This document shows positions 1 through 7,021 of a DNA stretch of 7,395 nt, piece by piece. The DNA comes from Candidatus Geothermarchaeota archaeon. Its GTDB lineage: Archaea > Thermoproteota > Nitrososphaeria > Geothermarchaeales > JDFR-13. The position numbers were made by a program, and so were the translations under genes. Location: contig WAMZ01000122.1 of NCBI GenBank assembly GCA_015522055.1, positions 1 to 7,395 on the forward strand, read 5' to 3'. Within the stretch, counting starts at the first letter, position 1; each line of letters begins with the position of its first letter. A model generated the notes under the pieces. The model was not told the origin of the DNA. It saw nothing but the letters and a program-made list of their open reading frames with translations, and made no database searches.

Positions 1-115
1 TAAATATTTATCATTTGACAATGGATTTTAAAGATTAAAAGCTAGATAATCATTAAAATACAATAATTTATCAGAGTTTTAATAATAAATAATTTAGATT
101 GAAACTACATGTTAC
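1..115. other. AT-rich non-coding tail downstream of etfB
   Basis: This stretch follows the etfB stop codon and holds no credible gene on either strand. It is much richer in A and T than the coding region. On the minus strand it contains several T-rich runs that could end transcription. At its left end lies a palindromic TAAATATTTA, which could be a TATA-like element for a gene beyond the window. No stable hairpin was seen by eye. It also carries an 11-base match (42-52) to the etfA upstream gap, in opposite orientation. Confidence 0.7.
81..95 (-). terminator. Possible T-rich archaeal terminator after etfB
   Basis: About 20-35 bases past the etfB stop, the minus strand reads as interrupted T runs (TTATTTATTATT) without a preceding GC-rich stem. 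Archaeal RNA polymerase commonly stops at T-rich tracts that need no hairpin, so this is a reasonable end for the cluster transcript. Other T runs at 31-40 and 51-60 could serve as well. The call rests on composition and position only. Confidence 0.3.
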
Positions 116-910
116 TTATAGATATTCCTTGAGTAGTTCATATAATTTCTTTGCCAAATCATCTGGTTCGCCGGTCAATATTTCCCTTCTCCTTTCGGGC
201 GGCCTAACTTCCTCTAAATCAACAACTATAGTCTTGGAGCCCTTCAATCCAACTTCCTCAGGATTCAATCCTAAGTCAGCGATATTCCATACAGTTAGCT
301 GGAACTCTCTATCTGCCCACCTCTTCCTCCTGAAGTCGGGGAATCTAGGTGTATTACAGCCCAACTCGACCGCGGCTATAAATGGTAGCTTGACCTCCAG
401 TATCTCGTGGCCGCCCTTTATAGTCCTCTTGACCTTAGCCCATCCATCATCTGAGACCTCAAATATATCACTTACGAATGTGACGTGGGGTATTCCCAGC
501 CATTCACCTATACCTGGTGGGACCTGGCCCGTGCCGCCATCTGACGATTCCTCACCACATAATATTATGTCGTAGTCTCCTATTTTCTTTATTGCTGTGG
601 CTAGTGTTAGTGTCGTTGGGAACGTGTCTGAACCCGCCAATGCCCTGTCACTAATTAATATTGCGTCGTCGGCCCCCATAGCGACGGCCAGCCTTAAATA
701 TTTATCCCATATGGGTGGCCCCATGGAGACGACGATTACCTTCCCACCATATTTTTCCTTCAGCCTCAATGCAAGCTCCAACGCATTCTTATCGGCTGGG
801 TTTATCTCGTTTCTAGCTTTACTTCTATCGACGGTTTTAGTCTCGGGATTGAAAGAGACCTCCTCTGGTTTAGGCACGACTTTCATTGCAACTATAATGT
901 TCCTAAGCAA
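116..910 (-). CDS. etfB: Electron transfer flavoprotein subunit beta (EtfB/FixA family)
   Basis: Small subunit of the EtfAB heterodimer, a soluble cytoplasmic electron carrier. EtfB holds AMP in plain electron-transferring ETFs and a second FAD in bifurcating ones. Residue numbers count from the longer GTG start at 919. The protein opens with the family pattern IIVAMKVVPKPEEV, then INPADKNALELALRLKE (39-55), GADDAILISDRALAGSDT (82-99) and the nucleotide-binding loop DGGTGQV (127-133). The DGxTxQV loop is the form usual in bifurcating or NADH-linked ETFs. The C-terminal part keeps CNTPRFP (188-194) and DLGLNPEEVGLKGS (215-228). I prefer the TTG start at 910 (264 residues): GGTG lies six bases upstream, and the product then begins just where family members begin. 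The GTG at 919 is part of that GGTG. The start overlaps the etfA stop by 8 bases, which implies coupled translation. Confidence 0.95.
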   Translation of the reverse strand: MLRNIIVAMKVVPKPEEVSFNPETKTVDRSKARNEINPADKNALELALRLKEKYGGKVIVVSMGPPIWDKYLRLAVAMGADDAILISDRALAGSDTFPTTLTLATAIKKIGDYDIILCGEESSDGGTGQVPPGIGEWLGIPHVTFVSDIFEVSDDGWAKVKRTIKGGHEILEVKLPFIAAVELGCNTPRFPDFRRKRWADREFQLTVWNIADLGLNPEEVGLKGSKTIVVDLEEVRPPERRREILTGEPDDLAKKLYELLKEYL

Positions 911-1874
911 TTTCCTCACCCCTTAATAACTTGATTAGCCTTGGAATAACCTCAAAGATGTCACCCACCACCAGATAGTCTGAATAATCCTTAATCGGTG
1001 CCTCAGGATCCTTGTTAACCGTTATAACTACTCCGCAATCCTTTATACCACTGGTGAAGTGGGGAGCCCCGCTTGCACCAAGGATAAATGCCAATTTAGA
1101 TTTCAATGTCACTCCCGTGGAGCCAATCTGTATATCCCTAGGAGCCACTCCAATATCGGCTAATGGCCTAGTGACGCCGATATCGGCATTTAGAAGTTTA
1201 GCCAACTCCCTTACCATATCTAGCTTGCCCCCAGTCCCCATCCCGGCGACTACGACCCTCTCCGACTTGGATATATCCAAATATTCTCCCCTCTCTTTAG
1301 AAACTATACGTATATTTCTAGGCTTAAGCTCCATATCCGGCGTAACTACCTTTAACTCGGCCTCTGCCCCAACATCCTTCGCCTCAAATACTCCCGGGGT
1401 CACGGTGGCTAGCTGTGGCCTACTATCTACACATTTGACTACTGCCGCGATATTACCCCCAAACCCAGGGACTTTACCTACCAAGTCCCCATTCTCATCA
1501 AACCCTAGTTCAATAACGTGGGCTAGTAGCCCGGATTTAAATTTGACGGCTATCCTCCCGGCTAGATCCCTACCATTCCTAGTGGCGCTAAACAAGACGG
1601 TATTTGGGTCATATTTCTTTATAAGCCACTCCATAACCATTGGATAGAGCTCGCTACTATAACTCCTGAGATTCGCGTCGTCGATATAATATACTTTATG
1701 AGCCCCATATCTACCTACATCCCTAGCCTTGTCCGCTAAGCCGCTCCCCATCAATATAGCGGATACACCATATCCACCCTTATCCGCTAATTCCCATGCC
1801 TTAGAGAGAACCTCCAATGACGACTCTTCTATAACTCCATCATCCTGCTCAATAAATACCCATATCTCCTCCAA
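903..1874 (-). CDS. etfA: Electron transfer flavoprotein subunit alpha (EtfA/FixB family)
   Basis: Large subunit of the EtfAB heterodimer; its C-terminal domain binds the FAD that passes electrons to or from the redox partner. Numbering is from the longer GTG start at 1895. The N-terminal domain shows IWVFIEQDDGVI (11-22), ATRNGRDLAGRIAVK (104-118) and PGFGGNIAAVV (143-153). The FAD domain has GVTRPLADIG (240-249), QIGSTG (256-261), GASGAPHF (273-280), NKDPEAPI (294-301) and YLVVGDIFEVIP (307-318). Length fits the family, and no extra ferredoxin domain is present. In the usual GISGAIQH segment, the Q-H pair is H-F here, an unusual change next to the flavin. I prefer TTG at 1874 (323 residues), since GGTG lies six bases upstream and family members begin near this point; GTG at 1895 would add seven residues without family match. 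The gene follows a gap after the Hdr gene and overlaps etfB. Confidence 0.95.
   Translation of the reverse strand: MEEIWVFIEQDDGVIEESSLEVLSKAWELADKGGYGVSAILMGSGLADKARDVGRYGAHKVYYIDDANLRSYSSELYPMVMEWLIKKYDPNTVLFSATRNGRDLAGRIAVKFKSGLLAHVIELGFDENGDLVGKVPGFGGNIAAVVKCVDSRPQLATVTPGVFEAKDVGAEAELKVVTPDMELKPRNIRIVSKERGEYLDISKSERVVVAGMGTGGKLDMVRELAKLLNADIGVTRPLADIGVAPRDIQIGSTGVTLKSKLAFILGASGAPHFTSGIKDCGVVITVNKDPEAPIKDYSDYLVVGDIFEVIPRLIKLLRGEEIA
917..920 (-). promoter_or_regulatory. Ribosome binding site of etfB (GGTG)
   Basis: The minus strand reads GGTGAGGAAATTG: GGTG(A) matches the archaeal 16S 3' end and sits six bases before TTG at 910. This decides the start, because the longer GTG start at 919 lies inside the motif itself. 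Confidence 0.6.
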
Positions 1875-1880
1875 ACCCCC

Positions 1881-1884
1881 CACC
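1881..1884 (-). promoter_or_regulatory. Ribosome binding site of etfA (GGTG)
   Basis: GGTG is followed by six bases (GGGGGT) and TTG at 1874. The same spacing occurs at three other genes of the cluster, which favours TTG over the GTG at 1895. Confidence 0.5.
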
Positions 1885-1895
1885 CCAGACGCCAC

Positions 1896-1931
1896 ATCTA
1901 TTATATTTGATTATCTAGGCTGAAAAATATC
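1896..1931 (-). promoter_or_regulatory. Possible internal promoter for etfA-etfB
   Basis: This is the longest gap inside the cluster and is AT-rich. On the minus strand a T5 run just after the preceding stop is followed by CTAGATAATCA and then AAATATAA (1908 to 1901). The AAATATAA box resembles an archaeal TATA box and is centred about 30 bases before the preferred etfA TTG. If it works, the transcript would begin close to that start and etfAB could be expressed apart from the upstream Hdr genes. A short leader would leave the GGTG motif unused, so promoter and ribosome binding site may serve different transcripts. Evidence is composition and spacing only. Confidence 0.35.
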
Positions 1932-3047
1932 TTAACCCAATGAGCTATGGAGAACATCTATAACATCCAGTACCTTAATGTCGGAACCCATGACTTTCGC
2001 CTCGTCCTCAAACATCCTGATACAATAAGGACATGATGTTACCATAGTATCTGTATCAGCCTCAGCCACCTCCATGAGCCTATCCCTAGTAGCCCTCCTA
2101 GCCTCCATATTCTCCGTCCATATTCCACCCCCGCCCCCTCCACAGCATAGAGTCTCATATTTATTGTGGAGCATCTCAACGAAGTCAATGCCGTCGATAG
2201 CCTCGATGATTCCCCTCGGCTCCTCCACTATACCATTGTATCTCGCTAGGTAGCATGGGTCGTGGTAGGTGAGTCTGGCATCCAGTTTATTGGGTTTTAG
2301 CCGCCCCTCATTGATAATCTCATAGAGGAACTGTGTATGGTGCATCACTTTAGCCGATATCTTACCTCCATACCTCGGGTATAGGTTGACGAGGTTGTGG
2401 TATACATGTGGGGAGACCGTCAATACAACCGAGGGTTTTAGGTTCTCAAGCTTCTCCACATTCTCATTGACGATCTCCTCATAGAAATAGTCATCACCTA
2501 TATGGTAAACAATGTCGCCGCAGCATGATCCGTCCCTAAATACACCAACCTCGAGACCAGCTTTATTCAATATATCGATGAGTTTATTCAGTATATCTTG
2601 CCCCCTCTTGTCGTAGGCGGCCAAGCAACATGTATATATCATTACATCTGGATTTGGATTCGCCACCAATCTATTTAGCCATGCGAACCTCTCCCCCCTA
2701 GGTGATCCAAGGGGATTACCCTCTTCGTAGACCCTCCATAGAACCTCATTCAACTCCTCGGGAGAACGCTTCTCATCATAGTTAATCCTCCTCAATCCCC
2801 TGAATATAGCTGCTATATCTACGTCGCTGGGGCATTGACTCCTACAGAAATTACATGTCACGCATCTCCATATACCGCCGTCGCTCGGCACCACCCCCAG
2901 CTGGATATATCTAATCTCCCTCCTAACGGGGATTACATCACCCAATACACAGTTCACGGTACACGTCCCACACTGGAAACATTTATAGGGCTCTCCATTG
3001 GCCGCCTCAGCTATCCTCTTCCTATTCTCGAAATCAACCCTAATCAT
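1932..3047 (-). CDS. HdrC-HdrB fusion, HdrD-like heterodisulfide reductase-type Fe-S subunit
   Basis: Soluble iron-sulfur protein joining an HdrC-like ferredoxin part to an HdrB-like CCG catalytic part, the order seen in HdrD. Numbering is from the longer GTG start at 3065. The ferredoxin part has C29-x2-C32-x2-C35-x3-C39 and C68-x2-C71-x2-C74-x3-C78, two [4Fe-4S] sites. The C-terminal CCG domain is complete: C271, C307-C308 in a CCGGGGGG run, and C345-P-Y-C348, expected to bind a noncubane cluster that reduces disulfides or similar substrates. The first CCG domain keeps C146/C147 and C181-C182 but reads S218-P-H-V221 where CxxC is expected. No membrane segment is seen, which argues against a DsrK-like or FadF-like membrane enzyme. 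ATG at 3047 (371 residues) has GGTG six bases upstream; GTG at 3065 would instead overlap the hdrA stop by 4 bases. The natural substrate is unknown; a methanogen-type CoM-S-S-CoB role is not implied. Confidence 0.93.
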   Translation of the reverse strand: MIRVDFENRKRIAEAANGEPYKCFQCGTCTVNCVLGDVIPVRREIRYIQLGVVPSDGGIWRCVTCNFCRSQCPSDVDIAAIFRGLRRINYDEKRSPEELNEVLWRVYEEGNPLGSPRGERFAWLNRLVANPNPDVMIYTCCLAAYDKRGQDILNKLIDILNKAGLEVGVFRDGSCCGDIVYHIGDDYFYEEIVNENVEKLENLKPSVVLTVSPHVYHNLVNLYPRYGGKISAKVMHHTQFLYEIINEGRLKPNKLDARLTYHDPCYLARYNGIVEEPRGIIEAIDGIDFVEMLHNKYETLCCGGGGGGIWTENMEARRATRDRLMEVAEADTDTMVTSCPYCIRMFEDEAKVMGSDIKVLDVIDVLHSSLG

Positions 3048-3053
3048 ACCCTC

Positions 3054-3057
3054 CACC
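3054..3057 (-). promoter_or_regulatory. Ribosome binding site of the HdrC-HdrB gene (GGTG)
   Basis: The minus strand reads GGTGGTGGAGGGTATG. The second GGTG lies six bases before ATG at 3047, with an added GGAG nearer the start. It lies inside the longer GTG-initiated frame, which points to ATG as the true start. Confidence 0.55.
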
Positions 3058-3061
3058 ACCC

Positions 3062-6000
3062 TCACTTAATCTTACTCAACTTCTCAATCGTCTCCTTGAT
3101 CTCATCCTCAGTAACCGTCTGGGCAATCTCATGTAGCCTCCTCATAGTCTCAACGAATTTATCGACCTCCGGTGCACCGAATAGGCTGAGTATGAGGCGG
3201 TCACTCCTTATACCCTGCTTCTCAATAATCCTCTTCATACTATTATACCTCTTGACCGTACTCCTATTGGCCCACTGGTAGTGGCAGTCGCTCCCACTCT
3301 CGGTTATCCTACACCCTGTTATTGCTACTGCGGGGGCCCCCAACATGAATGCCTTCTTAACCAACCTCCAATTCACCCTGCTTGAACATGGTAGTCTTAT
3401 TAGCCTTGGGGATGAAGGATACTGTATCTTAAATATACCTGTATTGTCTGCAGCGGCGTATGAACACCAGTAGCACGTGAATGCGATGGGCTTCTTCATC
3501 GGCTCCTCCTTGAGCATGGCCTCCATCATCTTGAATATATCCTCATCGTTGAAGCCAGGCATCCTAATAGCGTTTACTGGGCATTCGCCGAGACAGTTTC
3601 CACAACCCTCACACAACGCTGGAATGACATATATATGCTTCCTAACCTCACCCTTTATCGCGTTATATGTACAGGCCCTCATACATGCACCACACTTTAT
3701 ACATTTATCCTGGTCTATCTGCGCAATTATAGGTTCACGCTCGATATACCCCTTGCTCAATAGGGACACCGCCTTGGAAGCAGCGGCTAGGGCATGGCTT
3801 ATCGTCTCCTCAACCATCTTCGGCCCCTGGGCCGAGCCGGCGAGGAAGATGCCGGGCACCATACTCTCAGCAGGCCCGAGCTTAGGATGGGCCTCCATCA
3901 GATAGCCCTCCCTATCCTCAGAGACCTTTAGGGCCTCAGTAATATTCTTTACCTCCCTATTGGGATCTATCCCGAGGACCAGTACTACTTTGTCTGCAGG
4001 CACCTCCACCTCATCAGCTATGAGCTGGTCCCTAGCCCTAACCGCGCCATCAGATATCTTTACAAGCTCCTCCATAGGCTTATCCGGGTCTACCCTTATG
4101 AATAGGACGCCTTCCCTCAAAGCCTCCCTATAAAGCTCCTCCGCCTCCTTAGTATAAGTCCTTATATCCTTATAGAATACAACGACATTCTTACCCCTCC
4201 TCCTAAGCTCAAGTGCTTGGTGCATCATCGATGTACAGCAGTATCTGCTACATCCCCTTCCATCCCTTCTAGAACCGACACATGATATGAATACTATGTT
4301 ATCACCATCTACTTCGTACCTCATCCTCTCCAAGTCGAGGTTGGTCAATAGCTTCCCGTCACCAAGCCCTTGCCACTCCACCGGGACATGGGGGACTACT
4401 CCAGTAGCCAAGATAATCGCGCCGACCTCGACCTCGGCCCCATTGGAGAGCTTCACCTTAAACTGGCCGGCGAAGCCATCAACAGACTCGACCTCTGTAC
4501 CAGTATATATCTTTACACCGCTCTCCTCAGCCTCTTTAACCGCGTATCTAACAAGTTCTTCACCCGATATACCTGTAGGGGCAATCTTATATAGATTCCT
4601 TACCAATCCACCCAACTCGTCCTCCTTCTCTACCAATATAGTTTCTATACCTGCCTTCGCCGCAGCCGCCGCTGCAAAGAGCCCGGCTATTCCTCCACCG
4701 ACGACGAGGATCCTCTTAACTACTGGGACGATTATAGGTTCCAGTGGGCTCAGCGCCTTACTTCTCTCAATAGCCGCCAATGTGTAGTCGATAGCCTTTA
4801 TGGTCGCTTTATCAGGCTCATTTGCATGGACCCATGAATCGAGATTCCTAATATTACCCATCTCAACAAGGTATGGATTGAGTCCAGCCATCTTAGCAGC
4901 CGTCCTGAAAACCTCTAGATGAGTAGCTGGGCTACATGCAGAGACAACAAGCCTATTCAACCTCTTCTCCCGGATAAGGTTAGCTATATATTCTACAGAT
5001 GCTGCTGAACATGCGAATCTAAGGTCCTCAACATGCACCACTCCAGGGATATCCTTCACACTATCCATAACCTTCTTGATATCAACCACACCAGCGATGT
5101 TACTTCCACAGTGGCATACAAATACACCTATCCTAGGTGGATGTACATCCTTAATCTTCTCCTCAAACTCCTCCTTACCAGGCTTCAGCTCCGGTATGTG
5201 TGACAAGGCCCTTATAGCGGCTGCACTGCCCTCCTGGACAGTATCACATATATCTTTGGGGCCGGATGCAGAGCCACATACATATACACCTGGTCTAGTC
5301 GTTGCAACGGGGTCGCCATTGACTCCAGCCTTTATAAATCCATATTTATCAAGCTCTATACCAAGCGCCTCAGCCAATCTCCTATTCCCGCCACTCGGTA
5401 GAACCGCTGGAGCCAAAACCACCATATCATACTCATCCTCGACTACCCTACCCTCATTGGTATCCTCGTACCTCACCCTAACCTTCCCATCTACATAGCT
5501 TAGGTGGGAGGGCCTGCCCTTGGTGATCTTGATTCCCTCTTTCTTAGCCCTCCAGTAGAAGTCCTCGAACCCCTTTCCATAAGCCCTTATATCCATAAAC
5601 AAGCAGGTTACATCCTCAACGCCATGCTGCTTAGCCTGGAGTGCATGCTTCAAGGTATACATACAGCAGAATCCACTACAATACTTTACATTATGTATAT
5701 CCCTACTACCCACACATGTAATGAATAGTATTTTATGCGCATGTTTATGGTCGCTAGGCCTCAGAACCTCACCACCACTCGGACCCGATGCGTTGAGCAT
5801 CCTATCGAACTCAATACTCGTGACGACGTCCGGGATCCTCCCGAAGCCGTATCTAACCATGCCAGAGGGGTCAAACAATTCATAGCCAGTGGCCACTATA
5901 ACAGACGCCACACGCCTCTCTATAACCCTTGGAGTCATAGAGAAATCTATACAATCCCTCTCACATACACGTATACACCTATCACATGGGAAGTATCCCG

Positions 6001-6472
6001 GCGGATCATTCAGGCAGTTATCGATATCTATTACGTATACACCTGGCTCGGCCTGTGGAAATGGTATATAGATCGCCTTCCTAAGGCTTAGTCCCTTACC
6101 ACCATCAACCTCAAAGGGCACCGTAACTGGACATACCTCCTCACATTTCCCACATTTTGTACAGTCCTCGGTTACATACCTTGGATATTGATATATCTTG
6201 ACCTTAAAGTCGCCTGGCTCACCCTCCAAGCCTATGACCTCAGCTAGAGTAATGACCTCGATATTTGGATGCCTAATAACCTCTCCTATCAATGGACCCT
6301 CGATACAGATCGAGCAGTCGAGGGTGGGGAAAGTCTTATCCAGGATGGCCATACGGCCACCGATAACCGGCCCCTTATCGACTAGGAGAACCCTGGCACC
6401 AGCCTCAGCTAGATCCAATGCAGCCCTTATCCCACCTATACCCCCACCTATAACGAGTATAGTGTCGCTCAA
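3062..6472 (-). CDS. hdrA: Tandem HdrA-HdrA flavoprotein fused to a C-terminal MvhD domain
   Basis: Large cytoplasmic electron-bifurcation-type flavoprotein of 1136 residues; a single HdrA is about 650. Module 1 (1-430): FAD motif GGGIGG (9-14), DKTFPTLDCSIC (45-56), an inserted two-cluster ferredoxin (C104/107/110/114; C153/163/166/170), and a flavin-near set C253/265/269/270. Next comes the HdrA thioredoxin-like domain, FVCHCGSNIAG (451-461) with C488 and C513. Module 2 (587-907): FAD motif GGGIAG (592-597) and C731/741/745/746, but no inserted ferredoxin. Then a ferredoxin pair (C924/927/930/934; C954/957/960/964) and an MvhD domain (995-1115) with C1000, C1003, C1029, C1054, C1063 for a [2Fe-2S] cluster. 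MvhD normally links HdrA to a hydrogenase or formate dehydrogenase; none is visible here. The TTG start overlaps the upstream stop by 4 bases and has GGTG eight bases ahead. Neighbours suggest ferredoxin, HdrD-like protein and Etf as partners (inferred). Confidence 0.95.
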   Translation of the reverse strand: MSDTILVIGGGIGGIRAALDLAEAGARVLLVDKGPVIGGRMAILDKTFPTLDCSICIEGPLIGEVIRHPNIEVITLAEVIGLEGEPGDFKVKIYQYPRYVTEDCTKCGKCEEVCPVTVPFEVDGGKGLSLRKAIYIPFPQAEPGVYVIDIDNCLNDPPGYFPCDRCIRVCERDCIDFSMTPRVIERRVASVIVATGYELFDPSGMVRYGFGRIPDVVTSIEFDRMLNASGPSGGEVLRPSDHKHAHKILFITCVGSRDIHNVKYCSGFCCMYTLKHALQAKQHGVEDVTCLFMDIRAYGKGFEDFYWRAKKEGIKITKGRPSHLSYVDGKVRVRYEDTNEGRVVEDEYDMVVLAPAVLPSGGNRRLAEALGIELDKYGFIKAGVNGDPVATTRPGVYVCGSASGPKDICDTVQEGSAAAIRALSHIPELKPGKEEFEEKIKDVHPPRIGVFVCHCGSNIAGVVDIKKVMDSVKDIPGVVHVEDLRFACSAASVEYIANLIREKRLNRLVVSACSPATHLEVFRTAAKMAGLNPYLVEMGNIRNLDSWVHANEPDKATIKAIDYTLAAIERSKALSPLEPIIVPVVKRILVVGGGIAGLFAAAAAAKAGIETILVEKEDELGGLVRNLYKIAPTGISGEELVRYAVKEAEESGVKIYTGTEVESVDGFAGQFKVKLSNGAEVEVGAIILATGVVPHVPVEWQGLGDGKLLTNLDLERMRYEVDGDNIVFISCVGSRRDGRGCSRYCCTSMMHQALELRRRGKNVVVFYKDIRTYTKEAEELYREALREGVLFIRVDPDKPMEELVKISDGAVRARDQLIADEVEVPADKVVLVLGIDPNREVKNITEALKVSEDREGYLMEAHPKLGPAESMVPGIFLAGSAQGPKMVEETISHALAAASKAVSLLSKGYIEREPIIAQIDQDKCIKCGACMRACTYNAIKGEVRKHIYVIPALCEGCGNCLGECPVNAIRMPGFNDEDIFKMMEAMLKEEPMKKPIAFTCYWCSYAAADNTGIFKIQYPSSPRLIRLPCSSRVNWRLVKKAFMLGAPAVAITGCRITESGSDCHYQWANRSTVKRYNSMKRIIEKQGIRSDRLILSLFGAPEVDKFVETMRRLHEIAQTVTEDEIKETIEKLSKIK

Positions 6473-7020
6473 CCCTCGACCACCCCCACCGACTCCAAAG
6501 CAACCTCTTTACCCACTTCATATGCCTTTAGATTAAGGTCCACATACTTCTTCTTAACCCTAGCCGCTATAGCCTCCTTGACAACGTCTTCAGGGAATAT
6601 CTTGAGGAGTGTATTCATGAAACCGAGGATTATTATGTTTGCCACCACCCTATTACCAAGTTTGATGGCCCTCTCAATGGCATTTATACCAACCTGATTT
6701 ATGTCTTGAGCATCCTTAGGCTCAACTATAGATGTCTCGTATATTAGCCATCCACCCCTCTTGAGCTTAGGTAGCTCCAGGTCATAGGTCTCCTGGGTAG
6801 TTGCCACCAATATATCTGGATATGTGAATATTGGGTAATCTATCTTAGAATCCGATATCAATACATCAGCCCTGCTCCACCCACCCCTCTGTGCCGGGCT
6901 ATAGCCGATAGTCATAACCGCCTCCTTCCCATACCTAACTGCCGTCTCACCCAGGACCCTACCAAGGGTCAGTATTCCATGGCCACCTGCCCCTATTAGC
7001 CTTATCTTGAGCTCAGCCAA
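6469..7020 (-). CDS. korC: 2-oxoacid:ferredoxin oxidoreductase, gamma subunit
   Basis: Gamma subunit or domain of the thiamine-diphosphate enzymes that oxidise 2-oxoacids to acyl-CoA and CO2 with ferredoxin as acceptor. The gamma part helps form the CoA site and the subunit interface. From the longer GTG start at 7029, visible motifs are the glycine-rich IRLIGAGGHGI (9-19), YSPAQRGGWSRADVLIS (43-59) and PDILVATTQE (71-80). Length (183-186 residues) is normal for a stand-alone gamma subunit. No signal peptide or membrane segment is seen. The start at TTG 7020 is preferred because GGTG lies six bases upstream, and the GTG at 7029 is part of that motif. It is directly next to the beta subunit and ends inside the hdrA start codon. 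Substrate (2-oxoglutarate, pyruvate or branched-chain acids) cannot be told from this subunit, so the symbol is family-level only. Confidence 0.92.
   Translation of the reverse strand: MAELKIRLIGAGGHGILTLGRVLGETAVRYGKEAVMTIGYSPAQRGGWSRADVLISDSKIDYPIFTYPDILVATTQETYDLELPKLKRGGWLIYETSIVEPKDAQDINQVGINAIERAIKLGNRVVANIIILGFMNTLLKIFPEDVVKEAIAARVKKKYVDLNLKAYEVGKEVALESVGVVEG
6481..6484 (-). promoter_or_regulatory. Ribosome binding site of hdrA (GGTG)
   Basis: GGTG lies eight bases before TTG at 6472, with GAGGG directly before the start and a second GGTG at 6487-6490. It supports TTG initiation; the protein then opens three residues before the FAD-binding strand ILVIGGGIGG. Confidence 0.5.
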
Positions 7021-7021
7021 A

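Noticed and set aside
1..115. tRNA, small RNA or CRISPR repeats in the left non-coding end
   Set aside because: No cloverleaf, no repeated unit with spacers, and no GC-rich structured segment could be found; the stretch is plain AT-rich sequence.
1932..3065. Membrane-bound HdrD, DsrK or FadF-type enzyme
   Set aside because: No hydrophobic membrane segment is present and no HdrE or DsrM-like cytochrome gene is adjacent; the protein looks soluble.
1932..6472. Methanogen heterodisulfide reductase acting on CoM-S-S-CoB
   Set aside because: HdrA/HdrD homologues are common in non-methanogens, the first CCG site is degenerate, and no methanogenesis gene is in view. Family membership alone does not give that substrate.
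3062..6472. Assembly error or artificial joining of two hdrA genes
   Set aside because: The frame is continuous, the two modules differ strongly in sequence and domain content, and the connecting thioredoxin-like domain is intact, so a natural fusion is the simpler reading.
99..6536. Many plus-strand open frames of 60-211 codons opposite the gene cluster
   Set aside because: They mirror the minus-strand genes, have low-complexity Ser/Pro/Leu/Thr-rich products, match no family I know, and overlap well-supported conserved proteins. They are shadows of the purine-rich coding strand.
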